From: Solibacillus sp. R5-41
GTDB lineage: Bacteria; Bacillota; Bacilli; Bacillales_A; Planococcaceae
Direction of reading: 5' to 3'
Assembly (NCBI RefSeq): GCF_002736105.1
Contig: NZ_CP024123.1
Span: forward strand, 426,001-490,000
Length of the DNA: 64,000 bases
The translations under genes and the position numbers were made by a program. This document shows positions 43,113-53,312 of this stretch, piece by piece (position 1 is the first letter of the stretch; each line of letters begins with the position of its first letter). The notes below the pieces were generated by a model. That model ran no database searches, was not told where the DNA came from, and worked only from the letters and a program-made list of their open reading frames with translations.

Positions 43113-43550
43113 GTGGTGAAAGATACAGGTAAAACAGTTAAAATAAAGATTGTTTCCTCCATCAATCCAACCGATGGCGAGCTTGAAAAATATGAAATGT
43201 GTCTTGAAGGTAACCATATTGAAAAAGGTGGAAGTTCGTACTTACGGTATGAGGAAGTACAGGAAGATTTGGAAATTCAAACGACAGTTAAATTAACGGA
43301 AAATCGCTCCGTTATTATGCGAAAAGGTGGCGTGAATATGCGCTTACCATTGAATCCAGAACGACGCGAAGATGGCCATTATGAAAGCCCAATTGGTTCA
43401 CTTCCTATCACGACGAATACACATCAACTATCATTAGAAGTTAAAAAAGGTAGTCAAGTATCAGGGCGCTTTTTGACGCAATATGATCTTATAATTGGCG
43501 GGAGTTCAGTCGGCCACTATACATTAGAAATACATTATTCGGAGGTATAA
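43113..43550 (+). CDS. ywiB: DUF1934 beta-barrel protein (YwiB)
   Basis: A 145-residue protein of a lipocalin-like calycin fold, DUF1934. It reads as alternating beta strands ([63 protein letters not shown]). Function is unknown. The GTG at 43113 lies nine bases after AAGGGAG and downstream of the promoter -10, whereas the longer ORF starts inside the promoter. Its stop is two bases from argS, whose ribosome site lies in its last codons, the usual ywiB-argS pairing. Confidence 0.82.
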   Translation: MVKDTGKTVKIKIVSSINPTDGELEKYEMCLEGNHIEKGGSSYLRYEEVQEDLEIQTTVKLTENRSVIMRKGGVNMRLPLNPERREDGHYESPIGSLPITTNTHQLSLEVKKGSQVSGRFLTQYDLIIGGSSVGHYTLEIHYSEV

Positions 43551-43552
43551 AT

Positions 43553-45220
43553 ATGAACGCAGTAGAACAATTACAGCAGTCCATTAAAGCAGCACTTGTA
43601 GCAGCAGTAGAAAAAGCAGGCTTAGTGGAAGCTGGTACAGAATTAAACATTCATTTAGAAACACCAAAAGATAAAGCAAACGGCGATTTTGCAACGAACA
43701 TCGCGATGCAATTAACAAAATTAGCAAAAAAGCCTCCTCGTGCAATTGCAGAGGCAATTTTAGAAAGCATTGAAATAGAGGGAACAGATATCGAAAAAAT
43801 CGACATCGCAGGTCCTGGTTTTATGAATATTACAGTACGTAAAGATTTCCTTGCAGGTGTAGTAAAAGCGGCATTTGAACAAGGTGAAGTGTATGGTCGC
43901 TCGAACGCGGGTGGCGCACAAAAAGTACAGGTTGAATTCGTTTCAGCCAACCCAACAGGTGATTTACATTTAGGTCATGCGCGTGGTGCTTCGGTAGGGG
44001 ATTCTTTATGCAACGTGCTTGATTTTGCTGGCTATGATGTGTCACGTGAATACTATATCAATGATGCGGGTAATCAAATTAACAATTTAGCGTACTCTTT
44101 AGAAGCGCGTTATAAGCAAGCATTAGGCATGACAGCTGAAATGCCAGAAGATGGATACCATGGTCAAGACATAATCGACATTGCAGGAAGCTTATCAAAA
44201 GAGTTTGGTGCAACGATTTTAGAAAAAACGGATGAAGAGCGTTTCGAATTTTTCCGTGAGCATGGCTTAAAGCTAGAATTGGACAAGCTAAAAAAAGATT
44301 TAAAAGATTTCCGTGTTGATTTCGATGTGTGGTATTCAGAAACATCGTTATATAAAAACGGAAAAATCGAAGTGGCATTAGATAAATTAAAAGCGAATGG
44401 TCACGTATTTGAAGAAGAGGGCGCGACTTGGTTCCGTTCGACAACTTTTGGTGATGACAAAGACCGTGTATTAATTAAAAATGACGGCTCATTCACGTAT
44501 TTAACACCGGATATTGCGTACCATGAAGATAAAATTGTGCGTGGCTTCCAAAAGTTAATTAACATTTGGGGCGCGGATCATCACGGCTATATTCCACGTA
44601 TGAAAGCGGCAATCGAGGCACTTGGTTATGACCGTGAGACGTTAGAAGTAGAAGTGATTCAAATGGTACAACTTTACAAAAACGGCGAGAAATTTAAAAT
44701 GTCTAAACGTACAGGTAATGCGGTAACAATGCGTGAGCTTGTTGAAGAAGTAGGGCTAGATGCAGTACGTTATTTCTTCGTAAAAACAGCGGGCGATTCA
44801 CATATGGATTTCGATTTAGATTTAGCGGTTTCACAGTCGAATGAAAACCCAGTGTACTATGCACAATACGCACATGCTCGTATCGCATCAATTTTACGTT
44901 CAGCAAAAGAACAAGACTTTACAGCGACTTTAGAAAACGTAGCGTTATTAACAGCTGAAAAAGAAGAGGACGTTCTGAAAAAAGTTGGTGCATTCCCACA
45001 AGTGGTGGCAGATGCTGCGAAGCACCGCACACCGCACCGTATCGCCAACTACATTCAAGAATTAGCAGCTGCATTCCACAGCTTCTACAATGCAGAAAAA
45101 GTGTTAAATGCTGATAACAAAGAGTTAACAGAGGCACGTTTAGCATTAATTACTGCAGTAAAAACAACATTAGCAAATGCATTAAAATTAATTGGTGTAA
45201 GCGCACCGGAGAAGATGTAA
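43553..45220 (+). CDS. argS: Arginyl-tRNA synthetase
   Basis: A class I aminoacyl-tRNA synthetase of 555 residues. The N-terminal Add-1 domain (about residues 1-105) recognises the tRNA D-loop; the HIGH-type motif is DLHLGHARG near residue 143, and [10 protein letters not shown] near 382 is the KMSKS-type loop, which is complete here as in many Firmicute ArgS. The helical anticodon domain (DALR) follows to the end, with [14 protein letters not shown]. Length is typical. It is translationally coupled to ywiB and ends at a strong terminator. Confidence 0.96.
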   Translation: MNAVEQLQQSIKAALVAAVEKAGLVEAGTELNIHLETPKDKANGDFATNIAMQLTKLAKKPPRAIAEAILESIEIEGTDIEKIDIAGPGFMNITVRKDFLAGVVKAAFEQGEVYGRSNAGGAQKVQVEFVSANPTGDLHLGHARGASVGDSLCNVLDFAGYDVSREYYINDAGNQINNLAYSLEARYKQALGMTAEMPEDGYHGQDIIDIAGSLSKEFGATILEKTDEERFEFFREHGLKLELDKLKKDLKDFRVDFDVWYSETSLYKNGKIEVALDKLKANGHVFEEEGATWFRSTTFGDDKDRVLIKNDGSFTYLTPDIAYHEDKIVRGFQKLINIWGADHHGYIPRMKAAIEALGYDRETLEVEVIQMVQLYKNGEKFKMSKRTGNAVTMRELVEEVGLDAVRYFFVKTAGDSHMDFDLDLAVSQSNENPVYYAQYAHARIASILRSAKEQDFTATLENVALLTAEKEEDVLKKVGAFPQVVADAAKHRTPHRIANYIQELAAAFHSFYNAEKVLNADNKELTEARLALITAVKTTLANALKLIGVSAPEKM

Positions 45221-45252
45221 GTTACTAGTGGGCTGAAGACCTAAATAAATGA

Positions 45253-45297
45253 AGACCAGTCACTTTCTTTTAAATAAGAAAGTGACTGGTCTTTTTT
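45253..45297 (+). terminator. Terminator of ywiB-argS
   Basis: GACCAGTCACTTTCTT and its exact complement form a 16-bp stem with a six-base loop, followed by TTTTTTG. Confidence 0.9.
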
Positions 45298-45361
45298 GCA
45301 TATGAAAGGGATGCCAAAATAACCAATTTACTATTCCGATAAAAAAACTTGGTATTAATTA

Positions 45362-45390
45362 TTGACTCCCGAATATTCTGAAAGTATGAT
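45362..45390 (+). promoter_or_regulatory. Sigma-A promoter of the flavoenzyme-ABC importer operon
   Basis: TTGACT and TATGAT are exactly 17 bases apart. The promoter overlaps the first codons of the longest ORF and so shows that translation must start downstream, at 45434. Confidence 0.75.
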
Positions 45391-45433
45391 AGAGTACAAC
45401 AGTTTAAATCAGTTAAAAAAGGTGGCGTTTTAT

Positions 45434-46612
45434 TTGAGTAAACAATTATTTATTCAGACCGAAAAACAAAGGTTCTGGCTGGAGAAGCTTGCAACGCTTG
45501 AAGAGGAATTTAAGCAAACTGCACAGCAAGTAGATGAGGAATCCGTTTTTCCTTTTGAAATATTTAAAAAACTACGCGATATAGGCTATATGAAAACGAC
45601 GTTACCAGCAGAATTTGGCGGGGAAGGCTTTACTGTTTATGACGCGGTATTAGTGCATGAAACGTTGTCGAGCTATTGCGGAAGTACAGGTTTAGCTGCT
45701 TCCTGGACGATTCAAAACGTCGGTGAACTTTTTGAGTATCGTTATTGGGAGCAAACAAAGCTCGAGGCATTTGCACAGGAGGTTAATCGAGGTGCAACGA
45801 TTAACCGGGCCGTGAGTGAATATGCGATGGGCAGTCCAGTCCGCGGTGGAAAACCAGCAACGACAGCCAAAAAAGACGGTGAGTTTTATATTATAAACGG
45901 GCGCAAAAATTATACGAGTGGTGCACCGGATTTAGACTATTTTTTAGTATCAGCATGGATAGAGGAAAGTGATCATTTAGGATTTTTCCTCGTACCAAAA
46001 ACAGCTGCGGGCGTATCCATCGATAACACTTGGGATGTGATATCGATGCGAGGTACAGGGAGTGATGACCTTGTACTCGAAAATGTACGTGTGGAGCTGA
46101 CTAATTTGGTTGAAATTCCGAGTTATTCTACAGGTTTTAAATTGAATGGTTGGTTGTTATTAATTCCCGCTACTTATTTAGGCATTGCACAGGCAGCTCG
46201 TGATTATGCAGTTAACTTTGCAAATGAGCACTCACCGAACAGTATTCAAGGGACAATTGCTCAATTGCCCAATGTGCAAAATTTAATAGGGGAGATGGAT
46301 TTAGAGTTGGCAAATGCACGATTCACGCTTTACGGGGTTGCCCAATTATACAGCAACCCCCAGACGAAATCGAAAATTACAAACGAGGTGAATATCGCCA
46401 AGCACGTGGTGACGAATACAGCCGTGCAAGTGGTAGATAAAGCGATGCGTTTAGTTGGCGCGAAAAGTTTACAGCGCACGAATCCCTTGCAACGTTATTA
46501 CCGAGACGTACGTGCAGGGCTCCATAATCCACCTATGGACGATATAACGATTAAAAAATTGGCTGAAACAGCGATAAAAGAAAATCAAAAAAAGAAAGAG
46601 GTTATTTTATGA
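45434..46612 (+). CDS. Acyl-CoA-dehydrogenase-fold flavoprotein, SfnB/DszC-like
   Basis: A 392-residue flavoprotein with the three acyl-CoA dehydrogenase domains: an N-terminal helical part with MKTTLPAEFGGEGFTVYDAV, a middle barrel with GEFYIINGRKNYTSGAPDLDYFLVSAW, and a C-terminal part ending RYYRDVRAGLHNPPMDD. The C-terminus lacks the YEGTSEIQ loop with the catalytic Glu of true acyl-CoA dehydrogenases and resembles the flavin monooxygenase-like branch (PF08028; SfnB, DszC). Translation starts at TTG 45434, eight bases after GGTGG. It overlaps the ABC binding-protein gene by four bases, so its substrate is probably imported by that system; an organosulfur compound is a guess from the SfnB family. 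Confidence 0.75.
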   Translation: MSKQLFIQTEKQRFWLEKLATLEEEFKQTAQQVDEESVFPFEIFKKLRDIGYMKTTLPAEFGGEGFTVYDAVLVHETLSSYCGSTGLAASWTIQNVGELFEYRYWEQTKLEAFAQEVNRGATINRAVSEYAMGSPVRGGKPATTAKKDGEFYIINGRKNYTSGAPDLDYFLVSAWIEESDHLGFFLVPKTAAGVSIDNTWDVISMRGTGSDDLVLENVRVELTNLVEIPSYSTGFKLNGWLLLIPATYLGIAQAARDYAVNFANEHSPNSIQGTIAQLPNVQNLIGEMDLELANARFTLYGVAQLYSNPQTKSKITNEVNIAKHVVTNTAVQVVDKAMRLVGAKSLQRTNPLQRYYRDVRAGLHNPPMDDITIKKLAETAIKENQKKKEVIL

Positions 46613-47478
46613 ACGTGAAAAAGTTAGTGAAGTTTGCAGTTGTTGGTTTTGCGGCAGTAGCCATTTTAGCGGCTTGTGGGAATGACCCAGATTCGGGTTC
46701 AGCTTCATCAGGAGAGAAAAAAGAAGGCGTAACGGTTATCAAAGTAGCATACGATCAGGCGAGTAAACCGATGTCTTATCTTGACGAAAAGGGCAATCCA
46801 ACGGGCTATGATGTAGAAGTTATGAAACTGGTGGATAAAGCACTAGAAGATTATGAATTCCAATATGTAGGCACAACGAGCGATGATTTATTAATTGGTG
46901 TGGAGCAAGGGAAATACGACGTCGGTGTAAAAAATGCCTTTTGGACGGAAGAACGCACACAAAAATATATTTTCCCGCAACAGTTTTTAGGGTTAAGTAG
47001 TGCCGGGCTTGTTTTGAAAAAAGAAAATGAGCATATAAATAATTTAAGTGATTTTGCATCTGCCGGTTTGGAATTAGCGCCGATTGCTGCAAATAACGCG
47101 CAGTATACAATAATAGCTGAATACAATGAGGCAAATCCAGATAATCCAGTAAACTTGAAGGCTGGCGAAGAATTTTCCGTAGATGTCATCCAGTGGGTAA
47201 ATGAAGGGCGCGTCGATGGTGGTGTCATTATCGAAGGCGCATTTGCAGGAAAAGTGTTAGAAGAGGGCGCACCTTATAACAATTTAAAAGATGCTGTCGT
47301 TTATAACGAATTTGCCGTTATTAAAACATGGCCGTTATTTAACAAAAAACAACAGGAATTTGCAGATGCTTATGATCAAGCGATTGCTGAAATTAAGGAA
47401 ACCGATGCGTTACGCAATTTAAGCGTTGAGTTTTACGGCAAGGATTTGTTTGAAGTTTTAGATACTGTTAAACGTTAA
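46609..47478 (+). CDS. Polar amino acid-type ABC transporter substrate-binding lipoprotein
   Basis: A 289-residue lipoprotein: basic start, hydrophobic segment, lipobox ILAACG with Cys near residue 22. The mature part has the solute-binding family 3 layout, with VAYDQASKPMSYLDEKGNPTGYDVEVMKLV, DLLIGVEQGKYDVGVKNAFWTEER and a hinge segment VDGGVIIEGAF. Such proteins bind amino acids; relatives bind cystine or other sulfur-containing amino acids. Four-base overlap with the upstream flavoenzyme and the following two permeases and ATPase show one five-gene operon. Confidence 0.87.
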   Translation: MNVKKLVKFAVVGFAAVAILAACGNDPDSGSASSGEKKEGVTVIKVAYDQASKPMSYLDEKGNPTGYDVEVMKLVDKALEDYEFQYVGTTSDDLLIGVEQGKYDVGVKNAFWTEERTQKYIFPQQFLGLSSAGLVLKKENEHINNLSDFASAGLELAPIAANNAQYTIIAEYNEANPDNPVNLKAGEEFSVDVIQWVNEGRVDGGVIIEGAFAGKVLEEGAPYNNLKDAVVYNEFAVIKTWPLFNKKQQEFADAYDQAIAEIKETDALRNLSVEFYGKDLFEVLDTVKR

Positions 47479-47566
47479 AATAGTGGAGCTGCTTAGAGAA
47501 TTTTGCTTTGCAGCTCCTCTCTATAGACTAAATTTCCTGAAAAAATAGATTGGAGGTGGAGAGCAG

Positions 47567-48277
47567 TTGGAAAAGTATTTTGATATGTCCTATATTTGGT
47601 CGTCACTACCTGCATTAGCACCTTATTTATGGATTACGATATATATAGCCGTGCTTTCAGTCATTTGTGGTTCGCTCATGGGGCTTGGATTAGCGGTAGC
47701 AAAATTAAGTAGAAAGAAATGGCTGCGAGTGTTAGCGGAAGGGTATACAACGATTATGCGCTGTACACCTTCTATTGTATTACTTTTTTTAGTTTATTAT
47801 GGTGTTCCTGCATTTGCTGAAAATCTTTTCGGACTTGATTTGCAAAACGTTTCTACGGGTGTTTTTGTCGTTATCACATTTAGCTTACAATTTGCGGCGA
47901 TGATGTCCGAAGTAATCCGGTCAGCGTATTTAGCCATTGACCGAGGTCAATACGAGGCAGCTGTAAGTGTCGGTTTAACTCCATTTCAAGCGTATCGACG
48001 AATTATTTTCCCGCAAGCATTTGTGATTGCACTACCGAATTTCGGGAATGGTTTCATCTCGGTTTTACAAGAGGGGGCACTCGCCTACACAATTGGTTTT
48101 ATCGACATTGTTGGGAAGGCGAATTTAATTATTGCGAATAATTACGGAACGCATACATTAGAAATATTCATCGCACTCGCAGTTATTTATTGGTTACTTG
48201 CAATTACAATCGAAAAATTCTTTTCATGGCTTGAAAAAAACTTTCAAAAAGGGAAGCAACCAATTCGGGCGACATAG
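47567..48277 (+). CDS. Polar amino acid ABC transporter permease (first)
   Basis: A 236-residue HisM/GlnP-type permease with about five helices. The EAA loop reads QYEAAVSVGLTPFQAYRRIIFPQA around residue 130. The predicted start is the TTG at 47567 with GGAGG upstream; an ATG six codons later is an alternative. It lies in an operon with a second, distinct permease, so the importer channel is probably a heterodimer. Confidence 0.88.
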   Translation: MEKYFDMSYIWSSLPALAPYLWITIYIAVLSVICGSLMGLGLAVAKLSRKKWLRVLAEGYTTIMRCTPSIVLLFLVYYGVPAFAENLFGLDLQNVSTGVFVVITFSLQFAAMMSEVIRSAYLAIDRGQYEAAVSVGLTPFQAYRRIIFPQAFVIALPNFGNGFISVLQEGALAYTIGFIDIVGKANLIIANNYGTHTLEIFIALAVIYWLLAITIEKFFSWLEKNFQKGKQPIRAT

Positions 48278-48289
48278 GAGGCACACTTG

Positions 48290-49000
48290 ATGGGATTCAT
48301 TGATTGGCAATTTTTAATTAATACATTTTTTGTGGCATTAAGTGGTGTTCCAGCGGCGCTTCTCGTCACGATTATTTCGTTACTAGTTGCGGTTCCGTTT
48401 GGATTTTTACTAGCATTGTCACGCATTTATGAAATACCGGTGCTCAATTCATTTGCGAAATTATATATTTCATTCGTCCGAGGAACACCGATTATTATTC
48501 AAATTTTTGTCCTGTATGCAACGATTCCGCTGTTATTAAGTGGGCTGTTCGAGAAATATCAAATTGATTACCCCATTTATGAAATTCATCCGCTATGGTA
48601 TGCGTTTTTTATCTTTTCGTTCAATACGACCGCAGTTTTAATCGAAGTTTTTCGTTCGGCATTACAAACGGTACCTAAGGGGCAAATTGAGGCGGCGCAT
48701 TCAGTGGGGTTAACTACGAAGCAGGCATATCGCCGCATCATCATCCCACAGGCTCTAGTTGCTGCGATGCCAAATTTATGTACGGCAACAATTAATTTAA
48801 TTAAGGCAACGTCATTAGGTTATGCGATTTCATTACAAGAAATTACGCTAAAAGCAAAAGTAGAGGCCAATTTCGGATACAACTATTTAGAGGCATATCT
48901 TGATATTTTCATTGTCTATTTACTTATTTGTATCACCGTCGAGTATTTATTTAAATGGTATGAAAAGAGATTGAGTCGGTATAAGTTGGCTGTCATTTAA
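48290..49000 (+). CDS. Polar amino acid ABC transporter permease (second)
   Basis: A 236-residue permease of the same family with the EAA loop QIEAAHSVGLTTKQAYRRIIIPQA near residue 125 and FVRGTPIIIQIFVLY near 60. The ATG at 48290 is eight bases after GGAGG. It partners the preceding permease; both precede the ATPase, as in cystine-type systems with two different permeases. Confidence 0.88.
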   Translation: MGFIDWQFLINTFFVALSGVPAALLVTIISLLVAVPFGFLLALSRIYEIPVLNSFAKLYISFVRGTPIIIQIFVLYATIPLLLSGLFEKYQIDYPIYEIHPLWYAFFIFSFNTTAVLIEVFRSALQTVPKGQIEAAHSVGLTTKQAYRRIIIPQALVAAMPNLCTATINLIKATSLGYAISLQEITLKAKVEANFGYNYLEAYLDIFIVYLLICITVEYLFKWYEKRLSRYKLAVI

Positions 49001-49012
49001 GGAGGATGCAAT

Positions 49013-49768
49013 ATGTTAGAAATTAAAAATGTGCATAAAACCTTTGGAAATAATGAAATATTAAAAGGTGTTGATTTAACAATTGATAAAGGGGATGTTG
49101 TTGTTATTTTAGGCCCGAGTGGCTCCGGGAAAACGACCCTTTTACGTTGTATAAATTTTTTAGAGCGTGCAGATGAAGGCACGGCAAGTTTTGATACGAT
49201 TCAAGTGGATTTGCATAATGCATCGAAAAAGGACATTTTAGCGATTCGTAAAAAGACAGCCTTTGTTTTTCAAAACTATAATTTATTTAACAATAAAACG
49301 GCGCTTGAAAATGTGGCGGAAGGGCTCCATATCGGGCGTGGCTTGAAAAAGGAGGAAGCGTTTAAAATTTCCCGAGAAGCACTGAATCGGGTAGGTTTAG
49401 CTGAAAAATACGATGCATATCCTAGTCAGCTTTCTGGTGGGCAGCAGCAACGGGTCGGAATTGCTCGCGCGCTCGCTTTGAATCCAGATATTATATTATT
49501 TGATGAACCTACATCAGCATTAGATCCTGAGCTTGTTGGAGAAGTATTAAGTGTCATGAAGGATATTGCAAGGGAAGGAACGACGATGCTAGTTGTAACG
49601 CATGAAATGTCATTCGCACGTGATGTAGCAAACCGCGTCATCTTTATGGATGGTGGGAATGTTGTCGAGGAGGGCACGCCACATGAAATTTTTGTCCAGC
49701 CAAAGCAAGAGCGTACAAAACGTTTCCTTCAGCGCGTGTTGCCGGATGACTATACGTATCATATATAA
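49013..49768 (+). CDS. Polar amino acid ABC transporter ATP-binding protein
   Basis: A 251-residue ATPase. Walker [11 protein letters not shown]-loop in FVFQNYNLF, signature LSGGQQQR, Walker [13 protein letters not shown] and switch His in VTHEMSF are intact and of the GlnQ/TcyN type. GGAGG is seven bases before the ATG. It completes the operon that begins with the flavoenzyme at 45434. Confidence 0.92.
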   Translation: MLEIKNVHKTFGNNEILKGVDLTIDKGDVVVILGPSGSGKTTLLRCINFLERADEGTASFDTIQVDLHNASKKDILAIRKKTAFVFQNYNLFNNKTALENVAEGLHIGRGLKKEEAFKISREALNRVGLAEKYDAYPSQLSGGQQQRVGIARALALNPDIILFDEPTSALDPELVGEVLSVMKDIAREGTTMLVVTHEMSFARDVANRVIFMDGGNVVEEGTPHEIFVQPKQERTKRFLQRVLPDDYTYHI

Positions 49769-50231
49769 AGGAAAATAATGGGTGATTTTTCACTCGCGAT
49801 GAATAGATTTTAGATGGAATGTTGAAAACTATACCCATCTTACTATTGTAGTGATAAATATCCGCAGGTTTCAGTAACTGCTGTAAGGTGGCTAGATTGT
49901 TGATTAATCGAGATGAAATTGTCTATTAAAACAGGGGTTATATATTAACCGAATTACAATAACCTTCAAATAGGAGACTCTCTAAGTATTTTGCAATGTC
50001 ATTCATAACACATCCGTCACTTTATTAATCAATCAAATACTTGAAGGATCATACTCTTAGTACACTTGTAAAAATACTGTAAGAAATTTTAATTTCATAC
50101 AGTATTTTTAGGGCAAAGTGCCACTTCTTTATTGATGTATACAAACTATGTATTAATAGCGCCCATCCTAGGAACAATGCACGTAGCTAGCTTTCTTGTG
50201 CAGCAGTAAATCAGATGTCTTCTTAAGGGAA
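49769..50231. other. Intergenic region with a long palindromic terminator
   Basis: No gene is seen in these 463 bp. The one clear structure is the palindrome at 50069-50110, described separately. The rest is AT-rich with no ribosome site followed by a reading frame. Confidence 0.4.
50069..50110. terminator. Bidirectional terminator-like palindrome
   Basis: AAAAATACTGTA, then GAAATT/AATTTC, then TACAGTATTTTT form a near-perfect 40-bp palindrome with A and T ends. It lies 300 bp after the ABC operon and 120 bp after the convergent deacetylase gene, so it probably ends both. Confidence 0.6.
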
Positions 50232-51188
50232 TTACATACGTACATCATTCTGAAAGTTGAGGGAGAAATGATTAGCTTCATCGTATACGACAAACTTATA
50301 TCCTTGTTCTCTGTAAAATGCAATTATACCTGGAAGTGCCTCCAAAGTTTGTGGTTTCTCGTGCATTAGCACAACTTCTCTGTCAGAATTTGTGCTACTT
50401 TTAATATTTTCAATAATTTGGGCTGGATTATCCTTTAACGTCCAGTCATTGGAATCAATTGTCCAATCCCAAACTTTAATGCCTGCGTCTACAATTTGGT
50501 TGCGAATCTGTTCACTTTTCAACCCTGGTGCGGAACCATAAGGAGGGCGAACTAAATGGGGGTTTGTACCTGTAATCTCATGAATTAGTGCTAACGTTTC
50601 ATTCATCTCAGGCACAAACTGTTTTTCCTTATATAATGTTTTGAATTCATGCGTCATGCTATGGGCACCGATATAATGTCCTTCTGTTGTTGCGCGTTTC
50701 ACACTTTCCTGGAGGTGCTCTTTTTTCAGGTTACTTCCTTGCATAAAAAAGGTTGCTTTGACATCTTGTTCGTGCAAGACATCTAGAAATTGGTCTGTTA
50801 GATTACTAGGGCCATCATCAAATGTTAGGTAGACCACTTTACCTAAAGGTTTTTCTTCTGTACTTGCTTGTTCTTTTGTTTGTCCATTATCTTGGGTAAT
50901 TGGGGCTTCTACCTCCTTTGTCGAATCTTGTTGGGTGCTGTTGATAGCGTCAGAATTAGAGTGTTTTAAAGATTCATCCTCTAGATTAGTTTGTTCTTTA
51001 CCTTGGCTAATTGAAGCTTCTACTTTTTCAGTCAACTCTTGCTTGCTATTTTTTTCATTGACAGCATACGATTTCCCTACAACAAAACCGGTAAAAAAAA
51101 TAGGGATTAGCATAACTAGTATAATCAATACAATTCGTAATCTTCTTTTTTTTCTTCTTTTGGCATACTCATTTTGTGGTGCTTTCAT
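50232..51188 (-). CDS. Membrane-anchored polysaccharide deacetylase (NodB domain)
   Basis: A 318-residue protein with a very basic N-terminus (AKRRKKRRLR), one helix at about residues 17-38, an extracellular low-complexity Gln/Glu/Ser/Thr-rich linker to about 112 with a duplicated segment (EASISQGKEQTN and EAPITQDNGQTKEQ), and a NodB domain at about 116-310. Catalytic motifs are TFDDGP, HSMTH, RPPYGS, DWTIDSNDW and VLMHE. It probably removes N-acetyl groups from peptidoglycan or another cell-surface glycan; the true substrate cannot be read from sequence. It stands alone. Confidence 0.88.
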   Translation of the reverse strand: MKAPQNEYAKRRKKRRLRIVLIILVMLIPIFFTGFVVGKSYAVNEKNSKQELTEKVEASISQGKEQTNLEDESLKHSNSDAINSTQQDSTKEVEAPITQDNGQTKEQASTEEKPLGKVVYLTFDDGPSNLTDQFLDVLHEQDVKATFFMQGSNLKKEHLQESVKRATTEGHYIGAHSMTHEFKTLYKEKQFVPEMNETLALIHEITGTNPHLVRPPYGSAPGLKSEQIRNQIVDAGIKVWDWTIDSNDWTLKDNPAQIIENIKSSTNSDREVVLMHEKPQTLEALPGIIAFYREQGYKFVVYDEANHFSLNFQNDVRM

Positions 51189-52029
51189 GATTAATAAATC
51201 CTCCTACTGTTATTTTGAGTGTTTAGATACGTTTATTTTTCCATATATTGTATAGTTTTGGTAGATATGTGAATGTGTTTACTACTTGAAATGCAATGCG
51301 ATTAGTTAATATATGTGCCATTTACCAATAAACCTTAGGATATCCAAAGGTATTTCAAACCTCATACCCCCATGTAATCTGGCGCCACTTTATATTTGTC
51401 GAATGAAATTCACAAGCATATGATTCTAAGTTATATAGCAGTTTTTGATCGTGTTTAATCTATTCAAATCTCTTGTGAAACTAAAAGGAGTTTTGTACAA
51501 TATTGAACGCATTTTCTTTATTTTTAATAGAGCTAAATAATCATCTTTTTTAATTTTCAACATGTCGCAAATACGTTCTAACTATTTGACGGGCTAGGAA
51601 CTTAAAAAGTTTAAATTAAATATAAATAAAATGGCAGACCGAATAATTATAACGGGGCACTATATATATAATGCTTTAGTACTACCAATTTCGGAAGCAG
51701 TTGGGCTTTCACAAAGCACACAGCTGAGTCGTGCTGTTTTGTGCCAATAAAGCTTTGCGTCGCTTATACTTAGCCAACCTAAAAATTTTAGCACTTCTAA
51801 AAATCTATAAGTCGAAAACTTACATAAAAATAGCACCCAACCGAAATGGAAATAAAAGAAATACTGGATTTTAATTAATATATCTGAAAACTCTCGCTTG
51901 TCTACATACAAACAATCATTTTTCCGCTACAATAGAATTGCCTATTAATTAAATAAGAAATGTGAAGGTTCTTATATGTGAGTTAGAAAAACATATTTTA
52001 TGTATTCAATAAAAAAGGTTTATCAAATT
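51189..52029. other. Intergenic region, no gene supported
   Basis: The 841 bp between the deacetylase start and the cobalamin riboswitch are AT-rich. One 83-codon reading frame on the minus strand (51660-51911) has no ribosome site and no recognisable family. I see no strong terminator or promoter. It could hold remnants of lost genes. Confidence 0.4.
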
Positions 52030-52034
52030 GACTA

Positions 52035-52215
52035 ATAAGGATTAAAAGGGAAATCGGTTACATTCCGATGCGGTCCCGCCACTGTAAATGCGAGTTTGTT
52101 GGAAAAAGCCACTGAAGAAATTTGGGAAGGTGTCAACAAGTGTTATAATGCATAAGCCAGGAGACCTGCCTTTACATTGCCAATAGTAAACCTGCGTGGA
52201 ACGGGAGTGGCTTAT
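52035..52215 (+). promoter_or_regulatory. Cobalamin (B12) riboswitch
   Basis: The leader shows the usual order: GGGAAATCGGT at the 5' side, GATGCGGTCCCGCCACTG, the region AGCCAGGAGACCTGCC (the B12 box, about 52154-52170), and a closing segment CGTGGAACGGGAGTGGC. With the terminator at 52250-52277 it would switch off transcription of the uptake genes when adenosylcobalamin is bound. Boundaries are approximate. Confidence 0.93.
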
Positions 52216-52249
52216 AATTATCATTTAGAAATTATTTGCATACGTCAAT

Positions 52250-52277
52250 GAAGTCTCCCGAGTTGGAGGCTTTTTTC
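52250..52277 (+). terminator. Riboswitch-associated terminator
   Basis: AAGTCTCC pairs with GGAGGCTT (one G-T pair) around CGAGTT and is followed by TTTTTCTTTT, 35 bp beyond the aptamer and 70 bp before the first gene. Confidence 0.8.
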
Positions 52278-52349
52278 TTTTGGTTGAAGGAAGTGTTCAT
52301 TCGTACTCACAAATAGGCTACATATAACAAAATCTAGGGGGAAAAAGAG

Positions 52350-53312
52350 ATGAAGAAAATACAAAAATTAGCAGCGTTATTATTAATGTCGATGCTACTA
52401 CTAGTAGGCTGTAGCACAGGAGATTCAAAGCCTGCAACAAATGAATCGGAACAAAATAAAGCAGCAAGTGGAGAGGAAAGTGCAGCGGCGCAGTTCCCTG
52501 TAACGATAACTGATGCATTGGGGAGAGAGATTACATTAGAGAAGAAACCAGAACGCATTATTTCTATGGTACCTTCCAATACTGAAATATTATTTGGCTT
52601 AGGTTTAGATGAAGAAATTGTTGGCGTTTCGGATAATGATAATTTCCCAGAACAAACAGCTACAAAGGAAAAAGTAGGAGGCATAGAGTTTAATATAGAG
52701 CTGATGGCATCACTTAAACCGGACATTATTTTTGCACATGGATCAGGCATGTATAATTTTGAAAAGGGCATGGAACAGTTAGAAGCGATGGGTATTCCTG
52801 TATTTGTCGTAAAAAATGCAGTGAATTTTGAAGAAACATATGAAACGATGAAGCAGATGGGCCAATTAACAGGGCGAGTAGCACAAGCAGAAGAGATGGT
52901 TGCTTCTATGCAAAAGGATATTGAAGAAATAAAAACAAAGGCAACTGGTTTAGATGAGAAATCGGCATTTATTGTCGTAGGTACTAACCCAGATTTATAT
53001 GCGGTTGGCACAGGAACGTTTATTAATGAAATGCTTAATACTCTTGGCATTAAGAACAGTGTGACACAACCAGACTGGCCACAATATAGTGCAGAGCAAT
53101 TTGTAAGTGACAATCCTGATGTGATTTTAGTAACGTATGAAAACGATATTGACGCAATTTTATCGAATCCAGCATATGCAGAAATGGATGCAGTAAAGTC
53201 TGGAAATGTTTATTTAATTGATGCTGATACAACAAGTCGCCAAGGACCTCGTATTGTAGATGGCATTCAATCGATTGCACAAACAATGTACCCAGAGGTT
53301 TTCGGTGAATAA
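52350..53312 (+). CDS. btuF: Cobalamin ABC transporter substrate-binding lipoprotein BtuF
   Basis: A 320-residue lipoprotein with lipobox LLVGCS (Cys near residue 21), a Ser/Glu/Ala-rich linker to about 48, and a class III binding fold: ITDALGREITLEKKPERIISMVPSNTEILFGLGL, then KPDIIFAHGSG and the C-terminal domain from about 205 (SAFIVVGTNPDLYAVG). It captures corrinoids for the BtuC/BtuD pair. Substrate assignment rests on the cobalamin riboswitch directly upstream and on CbiZ and adenosyltransferase genes in the same operon; siderophore-binding relatives look similar. GGGGGA precedes the ATG. Confidence 0.88.
   Translation: MKKIQKLAALLLMSMLLLVGCSTGDSKPATNESEQNKAASGEESAAAQFPVTITDALGREITLEKKPERIISMVPSNTEILFGLGLDEEIVGVSDNDNFPEQTATKEKVGGIEFNIELMASLKPDIIFAHGSGMYNFEKGMEQLEAMGIPVFVVKNAVNFEETYETMKQMGQLTGRVAQAEEMVASMQKDIEEIKTKATGLDEKSAFIVVGTNPDLYAVGTGTFINEMLNTLGIKNSVTQPDWPQYSAEQFVSDNPDVILVTYENDIDAILSNPAYAEMDAVKSGNVYLIDADTTSRQGPRIVDGIQSIAQTMYPEVFGE

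Noticed and set aside
51660-51911. An 83-codon minus-strand reading frame in the large gap before the cobalamin riboswitch.
   Set aside because: No ribosome site, odd composition and no recognisable family; it may be a remnant or chance frame, so it is not called as a gene.
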